Below are positions 1 through 9,630 of a DNA stretch of 64,000 nucleotides, piece by piece. The notes beneath the pieces are model-generated. The model was not told where the DNA came from. It searched no databases and saw only the letters and a program-made list of their open reading frames with translations. This stretch comes from an uncultured Hyphomicrobiales bacterium (lineage in GTDB: Bacteria; Pseudomonadota; Alphaproteobacteria; Rhizobiales; Devosiaceae), in the NCBI GenBank assembly GCA_903828145.1, contig CAIKKY010000007.1:62001-126000 (forward strand), in the 5' to 3' direction. Within the stretch, counting starts at the first letter, position 1; each line of letters opens with the position of its first letter. Position numbers and translations under genes: made by a program.

Positions 1-38
1 GGCGCGATAACAGGAGGCCGGGGAAACTCGGCACGGCA

Positions 39-638
39 ATGACGTTTGCAGTGATCAAAACTGGCGGCAAGCAGTATAAAGTGTCCGCCAATGACGTAGT
101 GAAGATCGAGAAAATCGCGGGCGAGCCCGGCGATGTGGTGACCTTCGATCAGGTTCTGATGGTGGGCGAAGGCGACAACGTGACCGTTGGCGCCCCGCTG
201 GTGGAAGGCGTTATCGTCGCCGGCCAGTTCATCGAGACCAAGAAGCAGCGCACCATCATCATCCTGAAGAAGGAGCGCCGCCAGCATTATGACCGCCGTA
301 ACGGTCATCGCCAGCAGCTCTCCACCGTGCGCATCACCGAGATCGTGACCGGCGGCAAGAAGCCGACGACCAAGCCCGATGAAGTGCTTCAGGCCCGCGC
401 CGCCAAGAAGGCCGCCGCCCTTGCCGCTACGGCGTCGGTCAGCGCCCCGGTCGCCGCCAAGGCGCCGGTAGCCAAAAAGGCCGCCGCACCCAAGGCCGCA
501 GCAGCGCCCAAGGCTGAAGCGGCTGCCAAGGCTCCCGCCAAGAAGGCAGCGCCGAAGACGGCTGCCGCTGAAGGCGACGCCACCCCCGCGAAAAAGCCGG
601 CCGCGAAGAAGACCGCGGCCAAGGCCGACAAGGAATAA
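39..638 (+). CDS. rplU: 50S ribosomal protein L21 with long Ala/Lys-rich C-terminal tail
   Basis: Large-subunit ribosomal protein that binds 23S rRNA. Residues 1-105 match L21 along their length, including the [15 protein letters not shown] start and the conserved RRNGHRQQ stretch (about 87-94). The protein is 199 aa, whereas E. coli L21 is 103 aa. The extra part, about residue 115 onward, is low-complexity Ala/Lys/Pro, a kind of tail known in L21 of Hyphomicrobiales. The nearest strong AGGAGG lies 22 bases before the ATG, an unusually long spacing, but the start fits the family. It is followed 13 bases later by rpmA in the usual L21-L27 operon. Confidence 0.97.
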   Translation: MTFAVIKTGGKQYKVSANDVVKIEKIAGEPGDVVTFDQVLMVGEGDNVTVGAPLVEGVIVAGQFIETKKQRTIIILKKERRQHYDRRNGHRQQLSTVRITEIVTGGKKPTTKPDEVLQARAAKKAAALAATASVSAPVAAKAPVAKKAAAPKAAAAPKAEAAAKAPAKKAAPKTAAAEGDATPAKKPAAKKTAAKADKE

Positions 639-651
639 GGAGTAACACCTC

Positions 652-918
652 ATGGCACACAAAAAAGCAGGCGGTTCCTCCCGCAACGGTCGTGACTCCG
701 CTGGTCGGCGTCTCGGCGTCAAGAAGTTCGGTGGCGAAAACGTCATTCCGGGCAACATCATCATCCGCCAGCGCGGCACCCAGTGGCACCCCGGTTCGGG
801 CGTGGGCATGGGCATCGACCACACCATCTACGCCCTGGTGCCCGGCACCGTGACGTTCAAGGCCAAGTCGAACGACCGCACCTATGTTTCGGTGCTGCCG
901 GCTCAGGCTGCCGAATAA
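652..918 (+). CDS. rpmA: 50S ribosomal protein L27
   Basis: 88-aa protein of the large subunit near the peptidyl transferase centre. It begins [16 protein letters not shown] and continues with the conserved GVKKFGG and GNIIIRQRG segments, typical of the whole family. AAGGAG lies just upstream of the ATG. The N-terminus begins directly with AHKKAGG and lacks the cleavable leader seen in Firmicutes L27. It is co-transcribed with rplU and followed by a strong hairpin terminator. Confidence 0.98.
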   Translation: MAHKKAGGSSRNGRDSAGRRLGVKKFGGENVIPGNIIIRQRGTQWHPGSGVGMGIDHTIYALVPGTVTFKAKSNDRTYVSVLPAQAAE

Positions 919-949
919 CCGGTACCCTGCGTTAGCGCGCTACAGTTTG

Positions 950-980
950 GGGGAGCCGGGCAACCGGCTCCCCTTATCGT
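950..980 (+). terminator. Rho-independent-like terminator after rpmA
   Basis: Perfect 10-bp GC-rich stem (950-959 with 964-973) and a GCAA tetraloop, followed by a short T-rich stretch (TTATCGTTT). It separates the rplU-rpmA transcript from the acetyltransferase-obgE-pro genes. Confidence 0.85.
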
Positions 981-1022
981 TTCGGGCCATACCCGCACCC
1001 CAGCGCCGGAAAGGAGGGGACC

Positions 1023-1565
1023 ATGACCGTGCTCACCACCTTGCGCCTGACACTCAGGCCGAACCGGCTCACCGATGCCGCAGCCATCGCCACGGGGCTC
1101 AACAATTTTGCCGTCGCGGGCAATCTCTCCACCGTGCCGTTCCCCTATGGCGAGGCGGATGCGCTGGCCTGGCTCAAATCGCTGCCAGTCCGGCCGACCC
1201 CGCTCAATGCCTGTTTCGCCATCGAGCGCAACGGCGAGGTAATCGGCAATCTGGGGTTCCATGGGCGCGGCGACCACGCCGAAGTCGGCTACTGGCTGGC
1301 TGAACCCCACTGGGGTCAGGGCTACATGAGCGAAGCCGCGCGCGCGGCCGTCGATTGGTACTTCGAAACCTCCAACGCCGAGCTTTTGACCTCGGGCGTA
1401 TTTTACTTCAATCCGGCGTCTCTCGCCGTGCAGACCAGGCTGGGCTTCGTCCAGGTGACGGTCGGCACCCGCCTGTGCCTTGCACGCGCGATTGAGCTGC
1501 GCCATATCGAGACTGAACTGCCGCGCGCCCGCTGGGCGGCGCTGGCCAAGGAAAGAGCCCAATGA
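1023..1565 (+). CDS. GNAT family N-acetyltransferase
   Basis: 180-aa single-domain GCN5-related acetyltransferase, expected to transfer an acetyl group from acetyl-CoA to an unknown amine. The features seen are a beta-strand/helix pattern and the central segment with [17 protein letters not shown], the acetyl-CoA-binding region of the RimJ/RimL-like (Acetyltransf_3) branch. A very good ribosome site (AAGGAGGG) precedes the ATG. The stop overlaps the obgE start (ATGA), so the two are translationally coupled. An acetyltransferase at this place is common between rpmA and obgE in Hyphomicrobiales. The substrate cannot be read from the sequence. Confidence 0.9.
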   Translation: MTVLTTLRLTLRPNRLTDAAAIATGLNNFAVAGNLSTVPFPYGEADALAWLKSLPVRPTPLNACFAIERNGEVIGNLGFHGRGDHAEVGYWLAEPHWGQGYMSEAARAAVDWYFETSNAELLTSGVFYFNPASLAVQTRLGFVQVTVGTRLCLARAIELRHIETELPRARWAALAKERAQ

Positions 1566-2608
1566 AGTTTCTCGACCAGGCCAAGGTTTTCGTCCGATCC
1601 GGCAATGGCGGTGCCGGCGCGGTCTCGTTCCTGCGCGAAAAATTTCTCGAATTCGGTGGCCCGAACGGCGGCAACGGCGGGCGCGGCGGCGATGTCATCA
1701 TCCGCTGCGTCAACGGGCTCAACACCCTCATCGATTACCGCTTCCAGCAGCATTTCAAGGCCGGAACCGGCGTCCATGGCATGGGCAAGGATCGGCACGG
1801 CGCCAAGGGCCCCGACACCATCCTCAAGGTGCCGGTCGGCACCCAGGTCTATGAAGACGACAACGAAACCCTGATTGCCGACTTCACCGAAGTCGGACAG
1901 GAAATCGTGCTGCTCGAAGGCGGCAATGGCGGCTTCGGTAACGCGCATTTCAAGACCTCGGCCAATCAGGCCCCGCGCCGCGCCAATCCGGGCCTGCTCG
2001 GCACCGAGAAGTGGATCTGGCTGCGGCTGAAGCTGATCGCCGATGCCGGTCTCGTGGGCCTGCCCAACGCTGGTAAATCCACCTTCCTCGCCGCTGTCTC
2101 TGCTGCCAAGCCCAAGATTGCCGATTACCCCTTCACCACACTCCACCCCAACCTCGGTGTCGTGCGCGCGGGCGAACGCGATTTCGTGCTGGCCGATATC
2201 CCGGGCCTGATCGAAGGCGCGCATGAAGGGGCAGGCATTGGCGACCGCTTCCTCGGCCATGTCGAACGCTGCGCCGTGCTGGTGCACCTGATCGATGGCA
2301 CCCAGGACGATGTGAAGCTCGCCTATAAGACCATCCGCCACGAGTTGGCGGCCTATGATGATGGCCTTGCCGAAAAGGCCGAGATCGTGGTGCTGAACAA
2401 GATCGATGCGCTGCCCGCCGATGAGGCGAAGAAGAAGATCGCCGCCCTCAAACGCCTGTCAGGCGGCGACGTGCTCGCCTGTTCCGGCGTCACCGGCGAG
2501 GGTGTGGATAAGGTGCTCTACGCCATCATTGCGCAAATGGACGCCGACAAGGCCGCCGCTGAGGAAAGCGAGCGCAGGAAGGCCGAGCCCCACTGGAGCC
2601 CGGTATGA
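1562..2608 (+). CDS. obgE: GTPase ObgE/CgtA
   Basis: Essential GTPase tied to 50S assembly and the stringent response. The Gly-rich Obg fold covers residues 1-160, with clusters such as GNGGAGA and [12 protein letters not shown]. The G domain follows with P-loop GLPNAGKS at about 166-173, the switch region with [16 protein letters not shown] at 212-215 and NKID near 285. The 348-aa length is normal. It overlaps the acetyltransferase upstream and proB downstream by 4 bases each. Confidence 0.98.
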   Translation: MKFLDQAKVFVRSGNGGAGAVSFLREKFLEFGGPNGGNGGRGGDVIIRCVNGLNTLIDYRFQQHFKAGTGVHGMGKDRHGAKGPDTILKVPVGTQVYEDDNETLIADFTEVGQEIVLLEGGNGGFGNAHFKTSANQAPRRANPGLLGTEKWIWLRLKLIADAGLVGLPNAGKSTFLAAVSAAKPKIADYPFTTLHPNLGVVRAGERDFVLADIPGLIEGAHEGAGIGDRFLGHVERCAVLVHLIDGTQDDVKLAYKTIRHELAAYDDGLAEKAEIVVLNKIDALPADEAKKKIAALKRLSGGDVLACSGVTGEGVDKVLYAIIAQMDADKAAAEESERRKAEPHWSPV

Positions 2609-3744
2609 TCGACGCGCTGGCCCCCTATCGACGGATCACCATCAAGATCGGGTCGGCGCTTCTTGTCGACGGCCAGAGCGGCAAGCTGCGGCACGAGTGG
2701 CTGGCCCTCCTCGCTGAGGATCTGGCCGCGCTGAAGGCCGAAGGCGTGCAGATTGTCATTGTGTCCTCGGGCGCGGTCGCCATGGGGCGAAAGCTCCTCG
2801 GCCTTGACGCGAAGGTGCTGCCGCTCGACCAGAGCCAGGCCGCCGCCAGTGCCGGGCAGATTGCGCTCAGCGAGGCCTGGGCCCGCGCGCTCGGGGCGCA
2901 CAGCATCGTAACCGGCCAGATTCTGCTGACGCCGAACATCACCGAAGAGCGCCGCTATTTCCTCAATGCGCGCACCACGATCAACACCCTGCTCGGGCTG
3001 GGTGCGGTGCCGATCATCAATGAAAACGATTCCGTGGCTACTGCCGAAATCCGCTATGGCGACAACGACCGCCTGTCGGCCCGTGTGGCGACCATGGTCG
3101 AAGCCGACCTGTTGATCCTCCTGTCCGATGTCGATGGGCTCTATACCGCGCCCCCGAGCAAAGACCCGGCCGCAAAGCACCTGCCGCTGGTAGCGGCCAT
3201 TACGCCCGAGATCGAGGCCATGGCCGGGGGCGCCGCGAGCCACCTGTCCCGCGGGGGCATGACCACCAAGATCGAAGCCGGCAAGATTGCGACGCAGGCC
3301 GGTACGGCCATGATTATCGCCAAAGGCACCGAGCCGCACCCGATCCGCCTGTTGCGCGAGGGCGGACGGCATACCCTGTTCGCCGCCGCTGAATCCCGCG
3401 CGCAGGCGCGCAAACGCTGGATCATGGGCACGCTGGCGCTCGCGGGCACCGTACATGTCGATGCTGGCGCCGTGCGCGCCCTCCACGATGGCAAGAGCCT
3501 GCTGCCCATCGGCGTGACGCGTGTCGACGGCGGCTTTGGCCGCGGCGATGCCATTGCCATCTGCGACCCGCAGGGCGGCGAAATCGCACGCGGACTCGCG
3601 AGCCTTGGCCACGCCGAGGCCGATCTCGTCAAAGGCAGGAATTCCGCCGCCATCGCCGGAATTCTGGGCGACGACACCCGCACCGAACTCGTGCACCGCG
3701 ACAACATGATTGTGCTGTCAGCCCTGGAGGTCAAAGCCGGATGA
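2605..3744 (+). CDS. proB: Glutamate 5-kinase
   Basis: First step of proline synthesis: ATP-dependent phosphorylation of glutamate to gamma-glutamyl phosphate. The N-terminal amino acid kinase domain carries the [10 protein letters not shown] start, the VSSGAVAMG loop, INENDSV and LLSDVDGLY. The C-terminal 100 residues or so form a PUA domain ([20 protein letters not shown]). The 379-aa length fits the PUA-containing form. It overlaps obgE and proA by ATGA, so all three are probably translated from one message. Confidence 0.98.
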   Translation: MIDALAPYRRITIKIGSALLVDGQSGKLRHEWLALLAEDLAALKAEGVQIVIVSSGAVAMGRKLLGLDAKVLPLDQSQAAASAGQIALSEAWARALGAHSIVTGQILLTPNITEERRYFLNARTTINTLLGLGAVPIINENDSVATAEIRYGDNDRLSARVATMVEADLLILLSDVDGLYTAPPSKDPAAKHLPLVAAITPEIEAMAGGAASHLSRGGMTTKIEAGKIATQAGTAMIIAKGTEPHPIRLLREGGRHTLFAAAESRAQARKRWIMGTLALAGTVHVDAGAVRALHDGKSLLPIGVTRVDGGFGRGDAIAICDPQGGEIARGLASLGHAEADLVKGRNSAAIAGILGDDTRTELVHRDNMIVLSALEVKAG

Positions 3745-5012
3745 ACGCCCCCGTCGACCTGCCCGCCCTGATGCTCGCGATCGGCCGCCGCGCCCGTGCC
3801 GCCGCCAACATCCTCGCCTTTGCCGACCCGGCCGCGAAGACCCGGGCGCTCACGCTGGCCGCTGACGCGCTCGACCGCGACCGGAAGGCGCTGCTCGCCG
3901 CCAATGCCGAGGATATGCTGGCGGCTGAGGGCAAGGGCATCTCCAAGGCCTTTCTCGACCGGCTGCTGCTCACCGGTCCGCGCATCGACGCGATGATCGC
4001 AGGGCTCCGCACCATTGCCGCCCTGCCCGATCCGGTGGGCACCGTCATGGCCGAATGGACCCGACCCAATGGCATGACCATTCAGCGCGTGCGCACGCCG
4101 CTCGGGGTCATTGGCGTGATTTTCGAAAGCCGCCCCAATGTCACCGCCGATGCCGGAGCGCTGACCCTGAAGGCGGGGAATGCCGTGATCCTGCGCGGCG
4201 GCTCGGATTCGGTTCACTCGTCACGCGCCATCCACAAAGCGCTGGTTGAAGGGCTCGAGAAGGCCGGCCTGCCCGCCGACGCCATCCAGATCGTGCCCAC
4301 CACCGATCGCGCTGCCGTGGGCGACATGCTGCAGGGGCTGGGGGGCACTATCGATGTCATCGTGCCGCGCGGCGGCAAGACACTGGTGGCCCGCGTGCAG
4401 CAGGAGGCCCGCGTGCCGGTGTTTGCGCATCTCGAAGGGCTCTGCCACACCTATATCGACCGGACCGCTGACCTCGCCATGGCCGTGGCCGTGACCGTCA
4501 ACGCCAAGATGCGGCGCACCGGCGTATGCGGCGCAACCGAAACCCTGCTGATCCATCAGGATGTTGTCGCCACGCATCTCAGGCCGATCATCGACGCGCT
4601 TGTGGCCAAGGGCTGCGAAATTCGCGGCGACGAGACCGTAACCGCCCTGATCCCAGCCGCCATTCCGGCCACCGAGCAGGATTGGCACACCGAATATGAA
4701 GACGCGATCATCGCGGTGAAAGTCGTCGCCGATGTTGGCGCGGCCATTGCCCATATTAGCCACTATTCCTCGCACCATACCGAGGCGATCATCACCGAAG
4801 ACCCCGCCTCGGTTGCCCGCTTCTTCAGCGAGATTGACTCGGCGATTTTGCTGCACAATGCCTCGACCCAGTTTGCCGATGGCGGCGAGTTCGGCTTTGG
4901 GGGCGAAATCGGCATTGCCACCGGCAAGTTCCACGCGCGCGGCCCCGTGGGCGTCGAACAGCTCTGTTCGTTCAAATATCTGGTGCAGGGCACCGGGCAG
5001 GTCCGACCCTGA
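3741..5012 (+). CDS. proA: Gamma-glutamyl phosphate reductase
   Basis: Second proline step: NADPH-dependent reduction of gamma-glutamyl phosphate to glutamate semialdehyde in the cytosol. Aldehyde-dehydrogenase fold, 423 aa. The catalytic Cys is visible at residue 263 in [13 protein letters not shown], and the family segments [13 protein letters not shown] and [20 protein letters not shown] are present. It lies directly behind proB with a 4-base overlap, so substrate channelling between the two enzymes is plausible. Confidence 0.98.
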   Translation: MNAPVDLPALMLAIGRRARAAANILAFADPAAKTRALTLAADALDRDRKALLAANAEDMLAAEGKGISKAFLDRLLLTGPRIDAMIAGLRTIAALPDPVGTVMAEWTRPNGMTIQRVRTPLGVIGVIFESRPNVTADAGALTLKAGNAVILRGGSDSVHSSRAIHKALVEGLEKAGLPADAIQIVPTTDRAAVGDMLQGLGGTIDVIVPRGGKTLVARVQQEARVPVFAHLEGLCHTYIDRTADLAMAVAVTVNAKMRRTGVCGATETLLIHQDVVATHLRPIIDALVAKGCEIRGDETVTALIPAAIPATEQDWHTEYEDAIIAVKVVADVGAAIAHISHYSSHHTEAIITEDPASVARFFSEIDSAILLHNASTQFADGGEFGFGGEIGIATGKFHARGPVGVEQLCSFKYLVQGTGQVRP

Positions 5013-5647
5013 CGGAGCCCCGCGACATCACCGCGCTGCCGCACCATGAGCCGGGCCAGCGCATTGGCCTGTTCGGCGGCAGCTTCAACCCGATTCATCC
5101 CGGCCATCGGCTGGTCGCGCTCGAATGCCTCAAGCGCCTGAAACTCGATGCCGTGTGGTTTCTGGTGTCGCCGGGCAACCCGCTGAAAGATACCCGCGCC
5201 CTGCCGCCGCTCGGGGTCCGCGTCCGTGCGGCCCGCCTGCTGCTCAACCATCCGCGCCTCAAGGTGACGGGCACCGAGGCCGCCTTCAACACGCGCTACA
5301 CCGCTGATACGCTCGAAACGCTCGCGCGGCGGGCCCCCGGCGTGCAGTTCGTCTGGCTGATGGGGGCCGATAATCTGGCCCAGTTCCACCGCTGGCAGCG
5401 CTGGCGCGATATTGCCCGGCTGATGCCCATTGCGGTCTACCATCGGCCCGGCCACGGCTTTGCCGCCCTCTCCAGCCCCACAGCGCAGACGCTGGCCTAC
5501 CGCCGCCTGCCCGAACAGGCGGCCAGCCTGCTGCCTTTCATGCCCGCCCCGGCCTTTACCTACCTCACCGGGGTCACTTCACCGCTCTCCTCCACGGCGC
5601 TGCGCCGGGCGGGCCAGAGGGCCAATGCAGCTGTTTCGCAAACATGA
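5009..5647 (+). CDS. nadD: Nicotinate-nucleotide adenylyltransferase, probable CTG start
   Basis: Adenylates nicotinate mononucleotide to deamido-NAD in NAD synthesis. The nucleotidyltransferase motif [14 protein letters not shown] and the C-terminal SxxSSTALR segment are clear. The frame stays open into proA, but I find no ATG, GTG or TTG upstream of the first motif. The first in-frame GTG (5153) would remove the catalytic GxFxPxHxGH region. The best candidate is CTG at 5009, overlapping the proA stop as CTGA and mirroring the ATGA couplings upstream; it gives 212 aa starting (M)[18 protein letters not shown] at 5036 is an alternative. Confidence 0.9.
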   Translation: MTEPRDITALPHHEPGQRIGLFGGSFNPIHPGHRLVALECLKRLKLDAVWFLVSPGNPLKDTRALPPLGVRVRAARLLLNHPRLKVTGTEAAFNTRYTADTLETLARRAPGVQFVWLMGADNLAQFHRWQRWRDIARLMPIAVYHRPGHGFAALSSPTAQTLAYRRLPEQAASLLPFMPAPAFTYLTGVTSPLSSTALRRAGQRANAAVSQT

Positions 5648-5659
5648 CCACCGTCAATC

Positions 5660-5688
5660 TTGCGAAACCGGGAACAAATCGTCATATT
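5660..5688 (+). promoter_or_regulatory. Candidate sigma-70-like promoter upstream of rsfS
   Basis: TTGCGA and CATATT hexamers are separated by exactly 17 bases in the 178-base gap between nadD and rsfS. This would give rsfS-rlmH their own promoter. It is a pattern match only, and the alphaproteobacterial consensus is loose. Confidence 0.35.
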
Positions 5689-5825
5689 GGGCGTGTAGGG
5701 ATTACCGCCGCACCTCAATTGGGATCATGGCCATACACCCTCGCCCGCGCCTGTTGGATCATTTCTCCAAGGAAACGTGTCACTCGCATGACCTATGCCA
5801 CGCATGGGGTTGAGGCCAATTGCTG

Positions 5826-6215
5826 ATGGCTACGCCCCGCAAAAAGACCGAAACCGCCCCCGCAGCCGTTCAGCCCGCATCGGCCGGAATCATTGATATC
5901 GTCCTCAAGACCCTTGAGGATGCCAAGGCTGAGCAGACCGTTGCCATCAATATCATTGGCAAGTCGTCGCTCGCCGACCACATGGTCGTCACCTCGGGCC
6001 GCTCAAACCGCCACGTTGCCGCCATCGCCGACCAGTTGGTGCGGGCGCTGCGCGAGGGGGGCGAGACCAAGCCGCGTATCGAAGGCCTGCCGCATGGCGA
6101 TTGGGTGCTGGTCGATGCCAGCGACGTGATCGTCCATATTTTCCGGCCCGAAGTGCGCGAGTTCTACAACATCGAAAAGATGTGGGCCGTGGATTTCGCT
6201 GCCGACGCGCCCTAA
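5826..6215 (+). CDS. rsfS: Ribosomal silencing factor RsfS (Iojap family)
   Basis: Binds L14 on the 50S subunit and blocks subunit joining when nutrients are low. The DUF143/Iojap core is visible: IIDIVLKTLEDAKAEQTVAINI, SSLADHMVVTSGRSNRHV, GLPHGDWVLVDASDVIVHIFRPEVREFYNIEKMW. ATG 5826 is preferred over an in-frame TTG at 5820 because GAGG lies about 10 bases before it. The first 20 residues or so are a polar extension not found in the short E. coli form. rlmH follows 15 bases later, the usual pairing. Confidence 0.96.
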   Translation: MATPRKKTETAPAAVQPASAGIIDIVLKTLEDAKAEQTVAINIIGKSSLADHMVVTSGRSNRHVAAIADQLVRALREGGETKPRIEGLPHGDWVLVDASDVIVHIFRPEVREFYNIEKMWAVDFAADAP

Positions 6216-6230
6216 GCCTCTGCTGCATTC

Positions 6231-6710
6231 ATGCGCATCGCCATTGCTGCCATTGGGCGGATGAAGCAGGGACCGGAACGCGAACTGACCGCGCGCTATC
6301 TGGATCGGGCGCGCCTCAGCGGCAAGCCGCTGGGGCTCATGGGCTTTGACGTGATCGAGCCGGCTGAATCCCGCGCCTCATCGGCCGAAGCGCGCAAGGC
6401 CGAAGAGGCCCGCATGCTCACCGACAGCCTGCCCGAGGGCATTGTGGTGACCCTGGATGAGCATGGCCGCTCCATCGGCTCAGAAGCCTTTGCCCACGAA
6501 ATCGCGCGCTGGCGCGATGCCGGACGGCCCGCCGTGTCTTTTGTCATTGGCGGCGCTGATGGGCTGGACCCGGCCCTCGTGCGCCGCGCCGATCTGGTGC
6601 TCGGCTTTTCGGCGCTCACCTGGCCGCACCAGCTGGTGCGGATCATGCTGGCCGAACAGCTTTATCGCACCACCACCATCCTCAGCGGCCACCCCTATCA
6701 CCGCGCCTGA
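6231..6710 (+). CDS. rlmH: 23S rRNA (pseudouridine1915-N3)-methyltransferase
   Basis: SPOUT-class methyltransferase that methylates pseudouridine 1915 in helix 69 of 23S rRNA. The 159-aa length is normal. The knotted C-terminal SAM site is evident in FVIGGADGLDP and LGFSALTWPHQLVRIMLAEQLYRTTTILSGHPYHR. Two ribosome-acting proteins (rsfS, rlmH) sit side by side. Confidence 0.97.
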   Translation: MRIAIAAIGRMKQGPERELTARYLDRARLSGKPLGLMGFDVIEPAESRASSAEARKAEEARMLTDSLPEGIVVTLDEHGRSIGSEAFAHEIARWRDAGRPAVSFVIGGADGLDPALVRRADLVLGFSALTWPHQLVRIMLAEQLYRTTTILSGHPYHRA

Positions 6711-6810
6711 AGTCCGTGCCGCCAAAAAGACAAATACGGCAAACACAAACCCTCGCGTTTACCATCCTGCGGTAACCTCGGCCGGCCTGATTCGGAGGAT
6801 GCGGCTTCCC

Positions 6811-8172
6811 ATGCCCCTGCGGCGTTCGTTTGCGGTCACTGCGCTTTGCGGCGCGTTCGCCCTTGCGGCGAATGCGGTCGTCTTTGCACAGGCCGATACG
6901 GCCCCGCCCGATCTGACCCTGCGCCCCGCCGTTACCGATGCTCCCGCCAGCGCTGATCCGGCGTCGGACCCGGTCGCGATGGCCCAACCGACCGAGCAAT
7001 TGGCCAATATCCAGCTCTCGCTCCGCATTTCGAAAGAACGCGGCCAGCAGTTGAAGCAGGAAATCGCCAACATGAAGGGCGATCGCGACAAGCAGAACGC
7101 AGCCCTCATTGCCGCCAACCAGCGCGTGCGCATGGCCGAAGCCGATATTGCCGCGCTTGAAGAGCGGATCGGCGACCTGATCGTGCAGGAACTTGAGGTC
7201 CGGGGCCGTCTCGATGGCGCCGATGCCAATATTTCCAATGTGCTGGCCGCGCTCGAACGCATTTCGCGCAACCCGCCCCCGGCGCTGATCGTCAACCCGA
7301 CCGATGCGCTGGGCTCTGCACGCTCGGCCCTGCTGATCAGCGCGCTTCTGCCCAATCTGCGGGCGCGCGCCAATGCCGTACTCGAAGATCTCCAGCAGCT
7401 GAGCGACATCAAGGCCGAGGCGCTGGCCGAGCAGGAAAAACTCGAAGCCAACCTCAACATCCTCTCCGAGGAACAGCTGCGCATTGCCGTTCTCCTCGCC
7501 GCGCGCAAGGAAAGCGAATCCCGCGCCTCAGCCGCGCTGGCCGACGAGGAACAACAGGCTGAAGCGCTTGCCGCCCGGGCCGATTCGCTCCAGGCGCTGA
7601 TCACCGAATTATCAAAGCGCGCCGCGAGCGCGTCGGAAAGTGCGACGGCCGCCAATTCCGGCCAGCCGCTCGATCGCAGCGCCATTGCCGTGGCCCTCGC
7701 CGACCCGACCCGCACCACCCCGGCCGCCCCCTTTTCCAGGATCAAAGGCTTCCTCACGCTCCCCGCCTCCGGCGTCGCCGTTATCGATTATGGGGCAGGC
7801 GATGGCTTTGGCGGTATTTCGCGCGGCGTATCGATTGTCACGGGTACTGAGGCGCAAGTCATTGCCCCCGCCGATGGATGGGTGCTCTATCGCGGCAAGT
7901 ATCTTGATTACGGCGAGATCGTCATCCTGAATGCCGGCGATGATTACACCGTGCTGCTCGCGGGGCTCGATCAGGTGACCGTCAGTGTCGGACAGTTTGT
8001 CCGCATGGGCGAAACCGTTGGCACCATGGGCTCACGCACAAGTGGCAGAACTATTGCGACGGGTGCTGGCGTCTCCCGCCCGACGCTTTATATTGAGATG
8101 AGAAAAGATAACAAACCGGTGGACCCCACCGGCTGGTGGGCAACGCCTCCCACCCCAACCCAGAGTGGATAG
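6811..8172 (+). CDS. EnvC-like murein hydrolase activator with degenerate LytM domain
   Basis: 453-aa exported protein. The signal peptide is about residues 1-28 (MPLRRSFAVTALCGAFAL...VVFAQA). A long coiled coil follows (about 60-290, rich in Glu/Gln/Ala/Lys), then a C-terminal M23/LytM-type beta fold. The zinc-binding residues of active M23 peptidases are missing: the first His-Asp region reads SRGVSIVT and the final HxH region reads RPTLYIEM. It is therefore expected to activate amidases rather than cut peptidoglycan. The start was chosen at 6811 for its signal peptide and the GGAGG 12 bases upstream. ctpA follows 3 bases later. Confidence 0.9.
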   Translation: MPLRRSFAVTALCGAFALAANAVVFAQADTAPPDLTLRPAVTDAPASADPASDPVAMAQPTEQLANIQLSLRISKERGQQLKQEIANMKGDRDKQNAALIAANQRVRMAEADIAALEERIGDLIVQELEVRGRLDGADANISNVLAALERISRNPPPALIVNPTDALGSARSALLISALLPNLRARANAVLEDLQQLSDIKAEALAEQEKLEANLNILSEEQLRIAVLLAARKESESRASAALADEEQQAEALAARADSLQALITELSKRAASASESATAANSGQPLDRSAIAVALADPTRTTPAAPFSRIKGFLTLPASGVAVIDYGAGDGFGGISRGVSIVTGTEAQVIAPADGWVLYRGKYLDYGEIVILNAGDDYTVLLAGLDQVTVSVGQFVRMGETVGTMGSRTSGRTIATGAGVSRPTLYIEMRKDNKPVDPTGWWATPPTPTQSG

Positions 8173-8175
8173 CTG

Positions 8176-9555
8176 ATGCGCTTAACGCCCATTCGTCTCG
8201 CCGTCACCGGCGCAGTTCTGTTCGCGCTCGGGCTCTCCGCAGCGCCGCTGATCGCGCAGGATCAGACCCCGGCGCCAGCCGCCGAGGCCGAAAAGGCTAC
8301 CCCGCGCACGCCCGATGAGATCTATTCCGATCTCACCCTGTTTGGCGAAGTGTTCGACCGCATCCGCGCTGAATATGTGGACCCGCCCGATGAGAAGACG
8401 CTCATTCACGCGGCGCTTCAGGGCATGCTGAGTTCGCTTGACCCCCATTCGGGCTATATCGAGCCGGTGGATTACGAGGGCGTGCAGGAAGATACCTCGG
8501 GCAAGTTCGGGGGCGTCGGCATTGAGATGCAGGTCGAGAAAGACTCGATCAAGGTCATTGCCCCCATCGACGAGACACCGGCGGCCAAGGCCGGAATCCT
8601 CGCCAATGATCTCATCGTCCAAATCGACGGGATCGAAGTGCAGGGCATGAGCGAGGAGCAGGCAGTCGACAAGATTCGCGGCGAAGTGGGGACCACGGTG
8701 AAGCTCACCGTCCTGCGCGAAGGCGTGAATGAACCGCTGACCTTCGAATTGACCCGCGACATCATTGCCAGCCGCGCCGCGCGCCTCACCATGCAGGATG
8801 ATATCGCCGTCATCCGCCTGTCGCGCTTCTCAGAGCAGGCCTTTGTCGGCATTGAAAAGTCGATTCAGGATGCTGAAAAGCAGCTCGACGGCAAGCCGCT
8901 GAAGGGCATCGTGCTTGATCTGCGCAACAACCCCGGCGGTCTGGTCGATCAGGCCGTGAGTGTCACCGACGCCTTCCTCAAGCAGGGTGCCGTGGTCTTG
9001 ACCCGGGGCCGCGATGAGACCGTCAGCTCGCGCTATGATGCGCGGCCGGATGACCTCGACAAGCAGATTGCCGATGTGCCGCTCGTGGTGCTCATCAATG
9101 GCGGTTCGGCCTCGGCGGCTGAAATCGTGGCGGGTGCCCTGCAGGATCACAAGCGGGCCACCCTGGTGGGCACGCGCTCGTTCGGCAAGGGCTCGGTGCA
9201 ATCCATCATCCCGCTCGGGGGCGATGGGGCCATGCGCCTGACCATTGCGCGCTACTACACGCCCAACAACCGGTCCATTCAGGCCGCAGGCATCCAGCCG
9301 GACATTCAGGTGCTTCAGGATGTGCCCGAAGACCTGAAGGGCCGCGACGAGATTCTGGGCGAAGCCGCCTTGCCGGGCCAGATCGGTGGCGGCACCGAAC
9401 AGCAGGCCACCGTGGGCTCGTCGGTCTACGTACCGGTTGAGCCCGAAAAGGATACCCAGCTGCAATATGCCCTGAAGCTGATCCGTGGCGAGGTGACCGA
9501 TCCGAGCTACCCGCCGAAGTCTGACCAGACAACCGCCCAATCCACGGGCGGTTGA
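8176..9555 (+). CDS. ctpA: S41 family C-terminal processing peptidase
   Basis: Periplasmic serine protease that trims or degrades envelope proteins. The signal peptide covers about residues 1-28. A PDZ domain (about 95-180, GGVGIEMQVEKDSIKV) lies inside the S41 fold. By comparison with CtpA/D1P, the catalytic Ser is residue 313 in NGGSASAAEIVAGAL and the Lys is residue 338 in GTRSFGKGSVQ. The length of 459 aa is typical. It is immediately downstream of the EnvC-like activator and upstream of the YibQ-like protein, a common envelope cluster in this order. Confidence 0.96.
   Translation: MRLTPIRLAVTGAVLFALGLSAAPLIAQDQTPAPAAEAEKATPRTPDEIYSDLTLFGEVFDRIRAEYVDPPDEKTLIHAALQGMLSSLDPHSGYIEPVDYEGVQEDTSGKFGGVGIEMQVEKDSIKVIAPIDETPAAKAGILANDLIVQIDGIEVQGMSEEQAVDKIRGEVGTTVKLTVLREGVNEPLTFELTRDIIASRAARLTMQDDIAVIRLSRFSEQAFVGIEKSIQDAEKQLDGKPLKGIVLDLRNNPGGLVDQAVSVTDAFLKQGAVVLTRGRDETVSSRYDARPDDLDKQIADVPLVVLINGGSASAAEIVAGALQDHKRATLVGTRSFGKGSVQSIIPLGGDGAMRLTIARYYTPNNRSIQAAGIQPDIQVLQDVPEDLKGRDEILGEAALPGQIGGGTEQQATVGSSVYVPVEPEKDTQLQYALKLIRGEVTDPSYPPKSDQTTAQSTGG
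9531..9553 (+). other. Hairpin over the ctpA stop codon
   Basis: Perfect 8-bp inverted repeat (9531-9538 with 9546-9553, loop AATCCAC) that ends at the ctpA stop codon. No T run follows, so it looks more like a 3' stabilising or Rho-linked structure than an intrinsic terminator. Confidence 0.4.
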
Positions 9556-9561
9556 TCGCGG

Positions 9562-9586
9562 TTAACGGCTTATTACGCATTTATGC
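9562..9586 (+). promoter_or_regulatory. TTAA-N7-TTAC plus GCATTTATGC element upstream of the YibQ-like gene
   Basis: TTAA at 9562 and TTAC at 9573 are 7 bases apart, one mismatch from the CtrA full site TTAA-N7-TTAA. The near-palindrome GCATTTATGC overlaps the end. The 14-mer TTACGCATTTATGC recurs exactly at 16279-16292 before a chemoreceptor gene. Role inferred only. Confidence 0.3.
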
Positions 9587-9630
9587 CGATCATTGGGGGT
9601 GAAAGCTCACTCTGAGAGGGTCGGCACCAG

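Noticed and set aside
5644-5826. Small plus-strand open frame between nadD and rsfS
   Set aside because: No ribosome site and no recognisable sequence; it spans the likely rsfS promoter.
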